Source of the DNA: DMER64 sp041654355
GTDB lineage: Bacteria > Bacteroidota > Bacteroidia > Bacteroidales > UBA932
Assembly: GCA_041654355.1 (NCBI GenBank)
Contig: JBAZDQ010000003.1
Coordinates: 1 to 64,000 of the forward strand
DNA length: 64,000 nt
Reading direction: 5' to 3'
Shown here: positions 16,732-26,063 of the stretch, piece after piece
Layout of the letters: each line of letters begins with the position of its first letter
How positions within the stretch are numbered: the first letter of the stretch is position 1
Notes under the pieces: generated by a model
The model's database searches: none
Told to the model about the DNA's origin: nothing
The model's input: only the letters and a program-made list of their open reading frames with translations
Program-made: the position numbers and the translations under genes

Positions 16732-17895
16732 TCAATAACTTGTCAACAAATTTTGTGCCACCTGCTGAGCGTCCCGGTGTGTATCCTCCAATTGCGAATA
16801 TTCGGGATCGGAGATACGGGAAACGGCTTCCAGGGTTTTGGATATAATTTTGGGAATAGCAGTAAATCCCAGTTTTTTATTTAAAAAAGCATCCACGGCC
16901 ACTTCGTTTGCAGCATTCAGGGCACATGGAATATTCCCTCCCTGTTTCATGGCCTGATAAGCCATTTCCAGGCAGGGAAAACGGTCAAAAGGCGGTTTGT
17001 GGAATTCCATAGAACAGAAATGGGACAACTCCATTCTTTTCACGTCGGGGAATCCCAGCCTTTTGGGATAAGCCATGGCATATAGTATGGGAAGACGCAT
17101 ATCCGGAGTGCTCATTTGTGCTTTGACGGTTCCGTCAGAGAACTGGACCATAGAATGGATAAGGGATTGGGGATGGATGAGTACTTCTATGCGATCAAGC
17201 GGCTGCCCAAAAAGCCAATAGGCTTCTATTACTTCAAGTCCTTTGTTCATTAATGTTGCCGAATCTACCGTTACTTTGGCGCCCATGTTCCAGGTGGGAT
17301 GGTTCAGGGCCTGATCCCTGGTAATCGATTTCAATTGATGGCTTGTGTATTTAAAGAAAGGGCCTCCGGACGCTGTAAGCATTATTTTTTCTACAGTCGC
17401 TTGTTCTCCCTGCAGACACTGAAAGATGGCAGAATGCTCGCTGTCAACGGGCAATAGTGTATTTTTTCGGGAATCGGCCAGACGCATTACCAGATGACCT
17501 CCGGCCACCAGGCTTTCCTTATTGGCCAGTGCCAGTACCTTGTCGTTTTGTAAAGCGGTCAGGGTGGGCGCCAGGCCTGCAAAACCCACCAAGGCATTTA
17601 GCACCATATCTATGGATTCCCACTTCAAAACTTCGCTAACTGCTTCCTGCCCACAAAGAACTTGTATGGAAGTCCCTTCCAGAGCGCGGGATACTTCAGT
17701 ATAAGCTTCTTCCCGGGTTATCACTACCGCGGCCGGTTTGAATTCCAATGCCTGACTGATCAGTATCTCTGAAGATTTTCTGGCAGTCAGGACTTCTGCC
17801 TTAAAAAGTGCCGGATACCTTCGTACCACATCCAGGGCTTGTTTGCCTATGGAACCTGTTGAACCGAGAATGGCAATGCGTTTCAATAAATCCAT
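16732..17895 (-). CDS. dxr: 1-deoxy-D-xylulose 5-phosphate reductoisomerase
   Basis: Second step of the MEP isoprenoid pathway: DXP plus NADPH to MEP. The 387-residue product starts MDLLKRIAILGSTGSIGKQA (the NADPH-binding loop). It carries LALANKESLVAGG, the metal/substrate motif LLPVDSEHSAIFQCL, the flexible-loop region MLTASGGPFF, and NHPTWNMGAKVTVDSATLMN. ATG 17895 is chosen because the core begins there and the M23 peptidase stop is 1 bp upstream. dxr followed by rseP is a common bacterial pairing. Confidence 0.97.
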   Translation of the reverse strand: MDLLKRIAILGSTGSIGKQALDVVRRYPALFKAEVLTARKSSEILISQALEFKPAAVVITREEAYTEVSRALEGTSIQVLCGQEAVSEVLKWESIDMVLNALVGFAGLAPTLTALQNDKVLALANKESLVAGGHLVMRLADSRKNTLLPVDSEHSAIFQCLQGEQATVEKIMLTASGGPFFKYTSHQLKSITRDQALNHPTWNMGAKVTVDSATLMNKGLEVIEAYWLFGQPLDRIEVLIHPQSLIHSMVQFSDGTVKAQMSTPDMRLPILYAMAYPKRLGFPDVKRMELSHFCSMEFHKPPFDRFPCLEMAYQAMKQGGNIPCALNAANEVAVDAFLNKKLGFTAIPKIISKTLEAVSRISDPEYSQLEDTHRDAQQVAQNLLTSY

Positions 17896-17896
17896 A

Positions 17897-18757
17897 TTAA
17901 AAATTGATATAATCTGCCGGATCCAGGTGTATTCCCTTATGCCAGAGTTCAAAATGCAAATGATACCCGGTAGAATAGGTACCCTCTTTTCCTATAACAG
18001 CAACGGCAGATCCCGCTGTAACAGGATCTCCAGTTTTCTTGAATAATTGAGAACAATGCTTGTATATAGACAACAAGTTGTTTTCATGCTGGATCTGGAG
18101 CACATAACCAAATTCTTCGGTCCACGATGCAAAACTTACCGTTCCGTCCAAAACGGCGTAGATCACCGAATTTTCCGGTGCTACAATATCTACGGCATAA
18201 TGGTTGTCGGCAGCACTGAATTCAGAAGTTACAATACCTTTGACCGGGGGAAAGAAATGAAGCCCTTCTATCTGAATGTCACGACCCTGAATATTTTCCT
18301 GATATTCTTGTTCCCGCTGCTCGGCCTGCGCCCTTAATAGTGAATCTTCTTTTGACCTTCCCCCTACCGTAAACTCGGTTATCCCGGAAAATTGTCCTTT
18401 GGGTAGGATTTCATCGGGAGTCATGGGGTCTTCATTGGCAAGCACTCTTTGTAGATTGACCAAATGAATCTCCCACAGATGAATGACCTTTTCCAGCGAA
18501 TCAGCTCTAAGAGCGTTGTTCATCATCACTTCTCGTGTTTTTGCATTGGGATATCCGGGGATCAGTTCCCGCATAGGAGTATAGATAAACACCAGGACCA
18601 CACAGGTTATCAGGATGAATAACAAGCCCAAGACTCCTAAAATAAGATTTATCAAAGAAAATTTGACATTGATCACCTGTTTGTGGGATTCTATATCAAA
18701 GACTCCGAAGATATATCTTTCTCTAAGTGCTTTCTTCCTGGATTTGTTCGCTGCCAT
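17897..18757 (-). CDS. M23 family peptidoglycan endopeptidase, single-pass membrane protein
   Basis: A 286-residue protein with one transmembrane helix near residues 33-55 and a periplasmic C-terminal LytM/M23 domain. The zinc site is visible as NHYAVDIVAPENS (the usual HxxxD) and YSTGYHLHFELWHKG (HxH). A short coiled-coil-like stretch with RAQAEQREQEYQENI precedes the domain. It probably trims cell-wall cross-links. It heads the dxr-rseP-DUF4837 operon from a promoter at 18776-18783. The start MAANKSRKKALRERY at ATG 18757 is favoured over upstream in-frame codons that would cross the promoter. Confidence 0.9.
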   Translation of the reverse strand: MAANKSRKKALRERYIFGVFDIESHKQVINVKFSLINLILGVLGLLFILITCVVLVFIYTPMRELIPGYPNAKTREVMMNNALRADSLEKVIHLWEIHLVNLQRVLANEDPMTPDEILPKGQFSGITEFTVGGRSKEDSLLRAQAEQREQEYQENIQGRDIQIEGLHFFPPVKGIVTSEFSAADNHYAVDIVAPENSVIYAVLDGTVSFASWTEEFGYVLQIQHENNLLSIYKHCSQLFKKTGDPVTAGSAVAVIGKEGTYSTGYHLHFELWHKGIHLDPADYINF

Positions 18758-18775
18758 AGCTCTGCTTTGGTGTGA

Positions 18776-18783
18776 CAAATGTA
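18776..18783 (-). promoter_or_regulatory. -7 element for the M23-dxr-rseP-DUF4837 operon
   Basis: The minus strand reads TACATTTG, 18 nt before ATG 18757; divergent from the ruvX promoter. Confidence 0.6.
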
Positions 18784-18805
18784 CGAATGATTTTCCAAAT
18801 TGTGT

Positions 18806-18813
18806 TACCTTTG
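18806..18813 (+). promoter_or_regulatory. -7 element for ruvX
   Basis: TACCTTTG ends exactly 4 nt before ATG 18818, which implies a leaderless or near-leaderless message for the ruvX-def run. Confidence 0.7.
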
Positions 18814-18817
18814 CAGC

Positions 18818-19234
18818 ATGGGACGGATTATGGGTATTGACTATGGCCAAAAACGAGTGGGACTGGCAGTTAGTGACCCTCTGAACATCTTTGCCACACC
18901 TTTGCAAACTGTAACCGTAGACAAAGTAACCGATTTTTTAAAAAAATACACAACTTCTGAACCGGTAGATTTGTTTGTAGTGGGTTATCCAAAACATTTA
19001 AACAATACCCCGGCCCAGAATGCTCCGCGGGTAACAGCCTTTGTCACTCATTTGAAGCGAACCTTTCCGGCTATTCCGGTAGTACTGGCCGATGAAAGAT
19101 ATACCTCAAAAATGGCTTTTCAGGCTATGATAGACGGAGGTTTGAAAAAAAAAGACCGCAGGGATAAAGCTACAATTGATAAAATTAGTGCCGTACTCAT
19201 TTTGCAGGAGTACCTTCAAAACAAAACATTATGA
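18818..19234 (+). CDS. ruvX: RuvX/YqgF RNase H-like nuclease (putative Holliday junction resolvase / pre-16S rRNA processing)
   Basis: A 138-residue protein with the YqgF signature: MGRIMGIDYGQKRVGLAVSD at the N terminus (first catalytic Asp), FVVGYPKHLNN in the middle and VLADERYTSKMAFQAM with the acidic pair. KKDRRDKATIDKISAVLILQ is the conserved C-terminal part. Family members have been tied both to Holliday junction resolution and to 16S rRNA 5'-end maturation. The start is fixed by the promoter 4 nt upstream. It overlaps def by 4 bp. Confidence 0.94.
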   Translation: MGRIMGIDYGQKRVGLAVSDPLNIFATPLQTVTVDKVTDFLKKYTTSEPVDLFVVGYPKHLNNTPAQNAPRVTAFVTHLKRTFPAIPVVLADERYTSKMAFQAMIDGGLKKKDRRDKATIDKISAVLILQEYLQNKTL

Positions 19235-19785
19235 TATTGCCGATATATATTTACGGATCTTCAGTACTTAAAGAAAAAGCACAGGACATTGCTCCGGATT
19301 ATCCCAATCTGGATCAATTGATCAGTGATCTATGGGAAACCATGTATTATGCCGACGGTGTCGGATTGGCGGCTCCCCAGATAGGCCTTTCCATACGTAT
19401 GTTTGTCGTTGACGGCAAGGATCTTTCAGAAGACCGGCCCGAATTAAAAGATTTTAGGAGGCTGGTCATCAATCCCCGCTTATTGGAAGAAAGTCAGGAA
19501 TCGGTTGTTTACCAGGAGGGTTGTCTTAGTGTTCCCAAGTTATATGCGGATGTGGAACGTCCCAAAAGCATCAAACTGGCCTATATGAACGAAAACTTTG
19601 AACCCGTTGAAGAATGGTTCCACGGCATGGCTGCCCGTATGGTGGCTCATGAATTCTCACATTTGGAAGGCGAACTGTTTGTAGACCGCCTTCCGCCCAT
19701 TCGCAAAAAAATGATCCAAAGTAAATTACGTGCCATGACCCGCGGAGAGGTCAAAACCTTTTACAAAACAAAGATCGTTAAATAA
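19231..19785 (+). CDS. def: Peptide deformylase
   Basis: Removes the N-formyl group from nascent proteins. The 184-residue protein has all three motifs: GVGLAAPQIG (43-52), EGCLSVP with metal ligand Cys98, and HEFSHLEG with His140, Glu141 and His144. It overlaps ruvX by 4 bp and is followed 2 bp later by the phosphohexomutase gene, so it belongs to a compact operon. Confidence 0.97.
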   Translation: MILPIYIYGSSVLKEKAQDIAPDYPNLDQLISDLWETMYYADGVGLAAPQIGLSIRMFVVDGKDLSEDRPELKDFRRLVINPRLLEESQESVVYQEGCLSVPKLYADVERPKSIKLAYMNENFEPVEEWFHGMAARMVAHEFSHLEGELFVDRLPPIRKKMIQSKLRAMTRGEVKTFYKTKIVK

Positions 19786-19787
19786 AT

Positions 19788-21128
19788 ATGGGTGCCTTTC
19801 ACGCATACGACATCCGGGGCATATACAATAAAGACCTGATCCCCTCTGATGTTTACAAAATGGGCTTTTTCTTGCCCCGATTGCTTAAAACAAAACGGAT
19901 TGCCGTCGGCAGGGACTGCCGGGAATCTTCTCCCGAAGTGTTTCAGTACCTGGTAAAAGGAATCTGTGATGCGGGTGCCAATGTATATGACCTGGGACTA
20001 ACTACTACACCTATGGTCTATTATGCTACGGCAAAACATCATTTTGACGGTTCTGTCCAGATCACGGCCTCTCACAACGGAGCCGAATACAACGGATTGA
20101 AGGTATCGGGACGCGATGCCATGCCCATAGGGTATGACAATGGACTCAACTTTTTGGAAGACTGCGTTTTACATAAAGAACCCGTACTTACCGGGAATAA
20201 AGGAAAAGTGATCCCCCTGGATCTGACACAGGAGTATTTTGACTATCTGTTTGCCCATGTTCCGTGTTTGGATAATTTAAGGGTCGGGATTGACGTATCC
20301 AATGGTATGGCCGGATTATTTGTCAAGAAACTCCTGGGAAACGATAGTGTTTTTTACATAAATGAAACGCCGGACGGACGTTTTCCCAACCATTCCCCTA
20401 ATCCGCTGATCCCGGAAAACATCAAACAGCTTCAACAATTGGTAAAAGAGAAGAAATGTGATATCGGGATCATATTTGACGGGGATGCAGACCGGGTTAT
20501 GTTTACCGATGAACTCGGAACTTTTATTTCGCCCGATTTGATCATCGCTCTTTTAGGGCATCATTTTCTGGACGGTTCTCCTGCCGGGGTTCTCCAGGAT
20601 ATCCGTTCTTCCAAAGCCGTGGGAGAATATCTTGAACCCATGGGAGCCCAAATGCACACATGGCGTGTAGGGAGGGCTTATGCCGCCCCAAAACTCAAAG
20701 AGATTGACGGTGTTTACGGCGGTGAACTTGCCGGGCATTACTATTTTAAAGATTTTTATTATTCCGACAGCGGACTCTTGGCAGCTCTATTGGTTCTGGA
20801 TGTCCTGGTTAAAATGAAGAAACCGCTTTCCGGGATTATTCGTTCCATAAAAAAATATGAAACTTCCGGTGAAATCAATTTTCGAATCGCAAAAAAACAG
20901 GAAGCCATGGATAACCTGAAAGCGTACTTTATTTCGCAGGAAAAACCGGCTGCTTTTTTTGATTTTGACGGTTACCGCGTTGAATTCCCGGATTGGTGGT
21001 TTAACGTCAGGCCTTCAAATACAGAACCTTACCTGCGCTTTATTGCCGAGGCTTCCAGTCTCTCGTTACTGGAAGAAAAACTGGATCAAATGAGAAAAGT
21101 GCTTGCCCCTTATATCACCACGCCATGA
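19788..21128 (+). CDS. Phosphomannomutase/phosphoglucomutase family enzyme
   Basis: A 446-residue alpha-D-phosphohexomutase that interconverts hexose 1- and 6-phosphates for nucleotide-sugar synthesis. The N terminus FHAYDIRGIYNKDLIPSDVY is typical of ManB/AlgC-like enzymes. The phosphoserine loop is TASHNGAEYNGLKV (Ser95); most relatives have TASHNP, so Gly replaces Pro here. The metal loop IIFDGDADRVMF and the phosphate-binding RPSNTEPYLRFI are intact. Whether mannose or glucose phosphate is preferred cannot be told. The next gene overlaps its end by 4 bp. Confidence 0.92.
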   Translation: MGAFHAYDIRGIYNKDLIPSDVYKMGFFLPRLLKTKRIAVGRDCRESSPEVFQYLVKGICDAGANVYDLGLTTTPMVYYATAKHHFDGSVQITASHNGAEYNGLKVSGRDAMPIGYDNGLNFLEDCVLHKEPVLTGNKGKVIPLDLTQEYFDYLFAHVPCLDNLRVGIDVSNGMAGLFVKKLLGNDSVFYINETPDGRFPNHSPNPLIPENIKQLQQLVKEKKCDIGIIFDGDADRVMFTDELGTFISPDLIIALLGHHFLDGSPAGVLQDIRSSKAVGEYLEPMGAQMHTWRVGRAYAAPKLKEIDGVYGGELAGHYYFKDFYYSDSGLLAALLVLDVLVKMKKPLSGIIRSIKKYETSGEINFRIAKKQEAMDNLKAYFISQEKPAAFFDFDGYRVEFPDWWFNVRPSNTEPYLRFIAEASSLSLLEEKLDQMRKVLAPYITTP

Positions 21129-22480
21129 AACGGTTTGTAAGTCTGGATCTGTTACGCGGTCTGTCCATTTTCGGGATGGTGTTCTCGGCGGCGATCCCTT
21201 ACGGGGTGTTGCCTGCCTGGATGTATCACATTCAAACCCCGCCTCCTAAACACATTCTGGACATTACCAGTTACGGGTTAGGCTGGGTAGATCTGGTCTT
21301 TCCCGTTTTTATTTTTTGTATGGGCGCGGCTATTCCTTTTGCATTCAGAGCCAAATGGAAAAGGTCGGGTAAGGACACACTCCGGGATATGAAAGGTGTT
21401 GGAGAACGGTTCCTGATGCTACTGGCTTTTTCCTATTTATGCAATCTGTTGCAGCCGTCTCTCCCGGGTTACTGGTCAAACTTTTTGATCCTGGCAGGCT
21501 TTGGAGCCTTATGGCTGATTTATGTGAAGGGCGCACCCCTTAAGATCCGGATCGCAGGATGGGCAGCCGCATTCCTCCTGTTGGCTCTTTATGTTTTTGT
21601 GTTTGATGTTCACATGACACTCTTTGGCAGAAATATCATTATCCTGCTGCTGGCGTTTTTGTATTTGTTCGGAGCAGTGATCTGGTATTTTACCCATGAT
21701 TCGGTAAAATGGCGTCTGGTAGCTTTCCTGGGTGTTATTCTTGTCAGTCTCTTATCCCGCTTTACCGGGTTTGATGATTTGCTGTATACCAACAAAAGCA
21801 TTTCCTGGTTGCTGAATATGGAAGAAATCAATTTCCTGATGATCCTGATACCCGCTACCTGGGTAGGCGACCGCTTTTACAACATGCTTCAGGAAAATGA
21901 AACCGTCATTGACCGGAAAGGGATACTCACGCATGTGGTTTTCTGGGGCCTGTTGCTCCTTGTTGTATGGATTTGCGTGAGCAATTATAACCGCTGGCTT
22001 TTAGAAGGAAAATTCTTTACTATTATTGCCATTACGGGACTGGTGCTACTGATGAAAAAAACAGCGCCAAAGTACCTGCCTTTCCTTTATCTTTCCGGAT
22101 TGCTTATTCTGTCAGGACTCTGGATAGAAAGGTTTGAACCCGGAATGACAAAAGTACCCTGTTCCTTTTCTTATTGTTTTGTAAGTGGCGGCGTGGCCAT
22201 CCTTATGCTTATGTGGCTGCACTATCTTTCGGAATTTTTCCCTCAAAGATTTCTTTCTAAAATTTTCTCAGGGTCAGGAGCCAACCCGCTCATGAGTTAT
22301 GTGGCTCATTCCATGTTTCTCTCTCCTCTGTTGGGGATTACTTTTTTGAATTCATTGTACAACCGGGCAAACCCGGAAGGCTATCCCTGGATTGGCACAT
22401 TGAGTGCTTTTCTGCTGGTATTGTTTACCATGTGGCTGGTTTCCCTGGTTTCCCGCAAAAAGATCTATTGGCGTGCCTGA
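21125..22480 (+). CDS. DUF5009 / heparan-alpha-glucosaminide acetyltransferase-like membrane protein
   Basis: A 451-residue polytopic protein with roughly eleven hydrophobic segments. The start MKRFVSLDLLRGLSIFGMVF and the pair WVDLVFPVFIFCMGAAIPFA are the signatures of the HGSNAT-like acyltransferase family (DUF5009 in Bacteroidota). Lysosomal relatives move acetyl groups from acetyl-CoA across a membrane onto glucosamine. By analogy it may acetylate periplasmic sugars, but the acceptor is unknown. It overlaps the phosphohexomutase gene by 4 bp and the MATE gene by 8 bp. Confidence 0.85.
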   Translation: MKRFVSLDLLRGLSIFGMVFSAAIPYGVLPAWMYHIQTPPPKHILDITSYGLGWVDLVFPVFIFCMGAAIPFAFRAKWKRSGKDTLRDMKGVGERFLMLLAFSYLCNLLQPSLPGYWSNFLILAGFGALWLIYVKGAPLKIRIAGWAAAFLLLALYVFVFDVHMTLFGRNIIILLLAFLYLFGAVIWYFTHDSVKWRLVAFLGVILVSLLSRFTGFDDLLYTNKSISWLLNMEEINFLMILIPATWVGDRFYNMLQENETVIDRKGILTHVVFWGLLLLVVWICVSNYNRWLLEGKFFTIIAITGLVLLMKKTAPKYLPFLYLSGLLILSGLWIERFEPGMTKVPCSFSYCFVSGGVAILMLMWLHYLSEFFPQRFLSKIFSGSGANPLMSYVAHSMFLSPLLGITFLNSLYNRANPEGYPWIGTLSAFLLVLFTMWLVSLVSRKKIYWRA

Positions 22481-23831
22481 TCAGGGAAAAACATTAGCAC
22501 TGGATAAGGAACACATCCCAAAACTTCTGTTCCGTTATGCCATGCCGGCTATCATCTCCATGACAGCTGCCAGCATATACAACATTGCCGACGTGATGTT
22601 CATTGGACGTGGTGTGAATGCACTGGCTATTGCAGGGCTTTCCCTGACGTTGCCCCTGATGAATATATCTGCCGCCTTTGGATCTATGATCGGAGTGGGT
22701 GCCTCAACACTTATTTCTGTCAAACTGGGACAGAGAGACATGCCTACTGCAGAGGTTACTTTGGGCAATGCCGTAACCCTGAATACAGTCATTGGTATCC
22801 TCTATTCCATCATTGCGCTGATTTTTTTGAAACCCACCCTGTTGTTTTTCGGAGCCAGCGAACAAACCTTGCCCTACGCCAGGGAATACATGCAGATCAT
22901 TCTGCTGGGCAATGTGATCACGCATGTTTACCATGGGTTGAACGACAACCTGCGTGCAAGCGGTTATCCCAAAAAAGCCATGTTGGCAACTTTAACAGCC
23001 GTAGTTACAAATCTAATCCTGGACCCGCTCTTTATTTTTGGGTTCAACTGGGGTATCCGGGGTGCTGCCCTGGCCACGGTTCTGGCCCAGGCTATTGCCC
23101 TAAGCATCCTCCTTAACCATTATTCAAAAAAAGACTCTCTGCTGCACTTCAAAAAAGGGATATTTGCCATACGGAAAGGAATGCCCCGGAATATTATTTC
23201 GGTCGGTCTGGCCCCGTTTCTGATGAATGTTGTCAACAGTATGGTGATCATTATCATCAATCGCTCCTTTTATGAATTCGGGGGGGATTATGCCGTTGGG
23301 GCATACGGCATAGCCAACCGCATGGTTTTTCTGTTTATCATGATCATGTTCGGATTCAACCAGGGTATGCAACCTCTTGTGGGATTCAATTACGGAGCAC
23401 AACAATACAAACGCGTAACGGATATTTTTAAGCTGACGTTATTGTGTGCCACCTGTATCAGTATCCTGGCATTTATCATTGCACAATTTTTCCCGGAAAC
23501 TGCTGTCAGCCTTTTTACAAACGACCCCACCCTGACCCGTCTTACTGTTGAAGGATTGCACATAGACCTTGCCGTTTTCCCTCTGGTTGCTCTTTCATTA
23601 GTAACGTCCAACTTTTTCCAGGCCATCCGAAAACCGGGTAAAGCCATCTTTTTATCACTTACCCGCCAGGTAATATTCCTGATCCCTGCCTTACTTGTTC
23701 TTCCCCGGCTTTTCGGGGTAACCGGTGTATGGGCCAGTATGCCCGTATCCGATGCGGCTTCGTTCATAATAGCTGCTATTCTTATTAGTAAACAAATCAA
23801 AGAATTCAGAAAACACTATGAAAACAAATGA
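22473..23831 (+). CDS. MATE family multidrug/Na+ (H+) antiporter
   Basis: A 452-residue, 12-helix exporter. The N-terminal half has RYAMPAIISMTAASIYNIAD and VMFIGRGVNALAIAGLSL; the second half repeats the pattern with FMIVFN-like FGFNQGMQPLVGFNYGAQQY. Both are typical MATE helices. No ATG lies before the first membrane helix, so GTG 22473 (VPDQGKTLALDKEHIPKLL) is the best start, overlapping the upstream gene by 8 bp; the frame extends farther but inside that gene. It overlaps the kinase-like gene by 14 bp. Its substrate is unknown. Confidence 0.92.
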   Translation: MPDQGKTLALDKEHIPKLLFRYAMPAIISMTAASIYNIADVMFIGRGVNALAIAGLSLTLPLMNISAAFGSMIGVGASTLISVKLGQRDMPTAEVTLGNAVTLNTVIGILYSIIALIFLKPTLLFFGASEQTLPYAREYMQIILLGNVITHVYHGLNDNLRASGYPKKAMLATLTAVVTNLILDPLFIFGFNWGIRGAALATVLAQAIALSILLNHYSKKDSLLHFKKGIFAIRKGMPRNIISVGLAPFLMNVVNSMVIIIINRSFYEFGGDYAVGAYGIANRMVFLFIMIMFGFNQGMQPLVGFNYGAQQYKRVTDIFKLTLLCATCISILAFIIAQFFPETAVSLFTNDPTLTRLTVEGLHIDLAVFPLVALSLVTSNFFQAIRKPGKAIFLSLTRQVIFLIPALLVLPRLFGVTGVWASMPVSDAASFIIAAILISKQIKEFRKHYENK

Positions 23832-24447
23832 GAAAGTAGTCATTTCTCTTGGGCGGCAGTTGGGAAGCGGAGGCTATTTTGTGGGGAAGATGATCGCTTC
23901 GGCTCTGGGTCTTTTCTTCTATGACAAAGAATTGCTATATCATGCCGCCAAAGAAAGCGGAATGTGTGAAGACATTTTCGAGAACGCAGACGAAAAAGTA
24001 TCACAGGGACTCTCCCGTGTGCTTAACGCTCACGATTTCTTTGGAGGAGCTTTTTTTGATCCACAAAACGCCACCTTGTCACGAGATCATATTTTCAATA
24101 TTCAATCGCATGTAATACTGAAATTTGCAGAAGAACAACCCTGCCTTTTTATAGGGCGTTGTTCGGATTATATTCTACGGGACAACCCCCGCATGCGCAG
24201 TTTTTTCATCCATGCCCCCCTGTCTCTGCGAATAGCCAACGTAGCGGAACGAAGGGGGATTTCGCAGGAAGAAGCCGAGTCTTTCATAGCCCGGGAGGAA
24301 AAAAAACGGGCGGCTTATTACAATTATTTCACAGGTAAAGAATGGGGAAAAGCCGATTCCTATCATTTTACACTGGATGCCGGATTGCTGGGTGTTGAAG
24401 GATGTGCCCGTGCGGCTGTGGGTCTTATCCGTGAAAGTCTGAGCTGA
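23818..24447 (+). CDS. Cytidylate kinase-like family protein
   Basis: A 209-residue P-loop-type protein of the Cytidylate_kin2 family. It has a variant P-loop GRQLGSGGYFVGKMIASALG, then FFYDKELLYHAAKESG and CLFIGRCSDYILRDNPRM. HAPLSLRIANVAERRGIS with an Arg-rich lid and the C-terminal YYNYFTGKEWGKADSYHFTL are characteristic. These proteins often occur beside MATE transporters in gut anaerobes; the actual phosphate acceptor is not established. It overlaps the MATE gene by 14 bp and ends the def operon. Confidence 0.9.
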   Translation: MKTNEKVVISLGRQLGSGGYFVGKMIASALGLFFYDKELLYHAAKESGMCEDIFENADEKVSQGLSRVLNAHDFFGGAFFDPQNATLSRDHIFNIQSHVILKFAEEQPCLFIGRCSDYILRDNPRMRSFFIHAPLSLRIANVAERRGISQEEAESFIAREEKKRAAYYNYFTGKEWGKADSYHFTLDAGLLGVEGCARAAVGLIRESLS

Positions 24448-24499
24448 AAAAATATTCAGTTTTTTCATTATCTTTAACTAGAATTATAATAGTCTGTAT

Positions 24500-26059
24500 A
24501 TGAAAAGATATCACGCCATTCTCCTGATGGTTGTTCCGGGAATGATCATCAGCGGATGTACGGGACTTTTCGGATGGAAAAACTACGAAGGTTCGGAACA
24601 ATTCCGGGAAGACGTGGCCGTTTTTGCCGAGTACGCCGTACAAAAACAATTCCTTACGCTTTACTACCTGAAAGCAACCTCCGACAACTTTTCCCGCAAT
24701 ATGCTCAAAGGCACTGTCAGCCGGGAAGAATATGATGTGTTCTTTGGAAAGGTGGCCGAAATGGCTCCCCATGTAAAAGAATACGAAGCCGCATTCAAAA
24801 ACCTGGAAAAATCCGGGATCTTAACCTCGGTCAATACCAAAGGCATCCTGTCCTCGGGGACCAAATTCCTTTCCTGGGTCACCGGAAGCGGGGAAAGAAG
24901 CCGGGAACGTGTCCTGAAGGTAGCTTCCAATATCCCTCCTTCTGACCGCACAGAACTTTACAACAAACTCAGGCCTGAATGGAAAGCAAAAACCTCCGGT
25001 GAAAGTGATTTTTGGAAAAAAATGGAAAAAGGAGATTTCGATTACCAGGCACCTCAGATGTTCAACGATTTTCAGCAGGATAACGAAGAATTCGGGAACA
25101 CCTCCGTTGAACGCGGGCTGACCATCCAAAAGATTTTTGTGGCCGAAGGAGCAAAAGGAGTGGAAGCCGGAGCCGAACTGATGGTGGACGCTCTGCAGAC
25201 TACCACTTCGGGAGGTCTGGATGCCGCAGATGTTGGGGATATGACCCTGGATATTTACAATTCATCATCCAATGCCGATCCTTCACAGATAGCTCAGGAA
25301 CTAAGCAGTACGGTCAACGGTATGGATCCGGATGATCCGACTGTTAAGGAGATGGGTGCCGGATATGCTGCGAAAATGGCTGCCATTATGAAAGAAATAG
25401 TGGATGTTGCTAAAACTGATACGGAGAATACACCGGGGACAAACCGATCTTTTGTTTTTGTTCAAGACGAGGACACTGAAAATAAAGCCGACATAGTAAT
25501 TGCCCAAAACCCTGGTAATTCTTCTGCTTCCATGGCTTCGATATATGTAACCATCGGCAATATCATTGACGAAGGCCAGAAATTCATCTACACCATACTG
25601 AACAAGGGGAAATGGCTCATATCAGCGGTTGATTCTGACGGTAATAAATCAACAAAGGAAGTAGATGTACCTGCCGGAGATGTACTTGTGGTAACCCTGA
25701 CTACTTCGCCTCCTGCGAAAGAATCTGAAGAAGAAACCGAAGATGACTTTACCGACTGGAACGCATTGGTAGCACAATACCCCGTACTGAATGCCTATCC
25801 TGCATTTTCGGGATCATTAACTTACCTGGAATACACTACCGACAGCATGTTTTATGAAGCTATCAAGATCAGGGCAAACACCAGTGATGTCGATAAATAT
25901 ATTAACACGATCAAAGGAAAAGGATACAAAAAGGAGGAAGATAAGGAGATCATCTCTTACATGAGCCCGAATAGAATAGGTGATTACTGGCGTTACGTCC
26001 AGTTATTTGCATCCGGGGTATCAGGAAAGACAGACGTAAGATTCTTTAATTTAAAATAA
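24500..26059 (+). CDS. Large lipoprotein of unknown function
   Basis: A 519-residue lipoprotein; the signal peptide ends at the lipobox ISGC (Cys20). No family was recognised. Residues about 30-200 look helical (FREDVAVFAEYAVQKQFLTL, then many charged helices). Residues about 220-320 are rich in Ala, Asp and Ser, with a stretch TTTSGGLDAADVGDMTLDIY. Residues about 330-410 look like a small beta-rich domain ending in a Thr/acidic linker (SEEETEDDFTD). Residues about 425-519 form a compact C-terminal domain (DWNALVAQYPVLNAYPAF; YINTIKGKGYKKEEDKE). It stands alone, 52 bp after the kinase-like gene and convergent with rimM 4 bp away. Confidence 0.75.
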   Translation: MKRYHAILLMVVPGMIISGCTGLFGWKNYEGSEQFREDVAVFAEYAVQKQFLTLYYLKATSDNFSRNMLKGTVSREEYDVFFGKVAEMAPHVKEYEAAFKNLEKSGILTSVNTKGILSSGTKFLSWVTGSGERSRERVLKVASNIPPSDRTELYNKLRPEWKAKTSGESDFWKKMEKGDFDYQAPQMFNDFQQDNEEFGNTSVERGLTIQKIFVAEGAKGVEAGAELMVDALQTTTSGGLDAADVGDMTLDIYNSSSNADPSQIAQELSSTVNGMDPDDPTVKEMGAGYAAKMAAIMKEIVDVAKTDTENTPGTNRSFVFVQDEDTENKADIVIAQNPGNSSASMASIYVTIGNIIDEGQKFIYTILNKGKWLISAVDSDGNKSTKEVDVPAGDVLVVTLTTSPPAKESEEETEDDFTDWNALVAQYPVLNAYPAFSGSLTYLEYTTDSMFYEAIKIRANTSDVDKYINTIKGKGYKKEEDKEIISYMSPNRIGDYWRYVQLFASGVSGKTDVRFFNLK

Positions 26060-26063
26060 AGCA

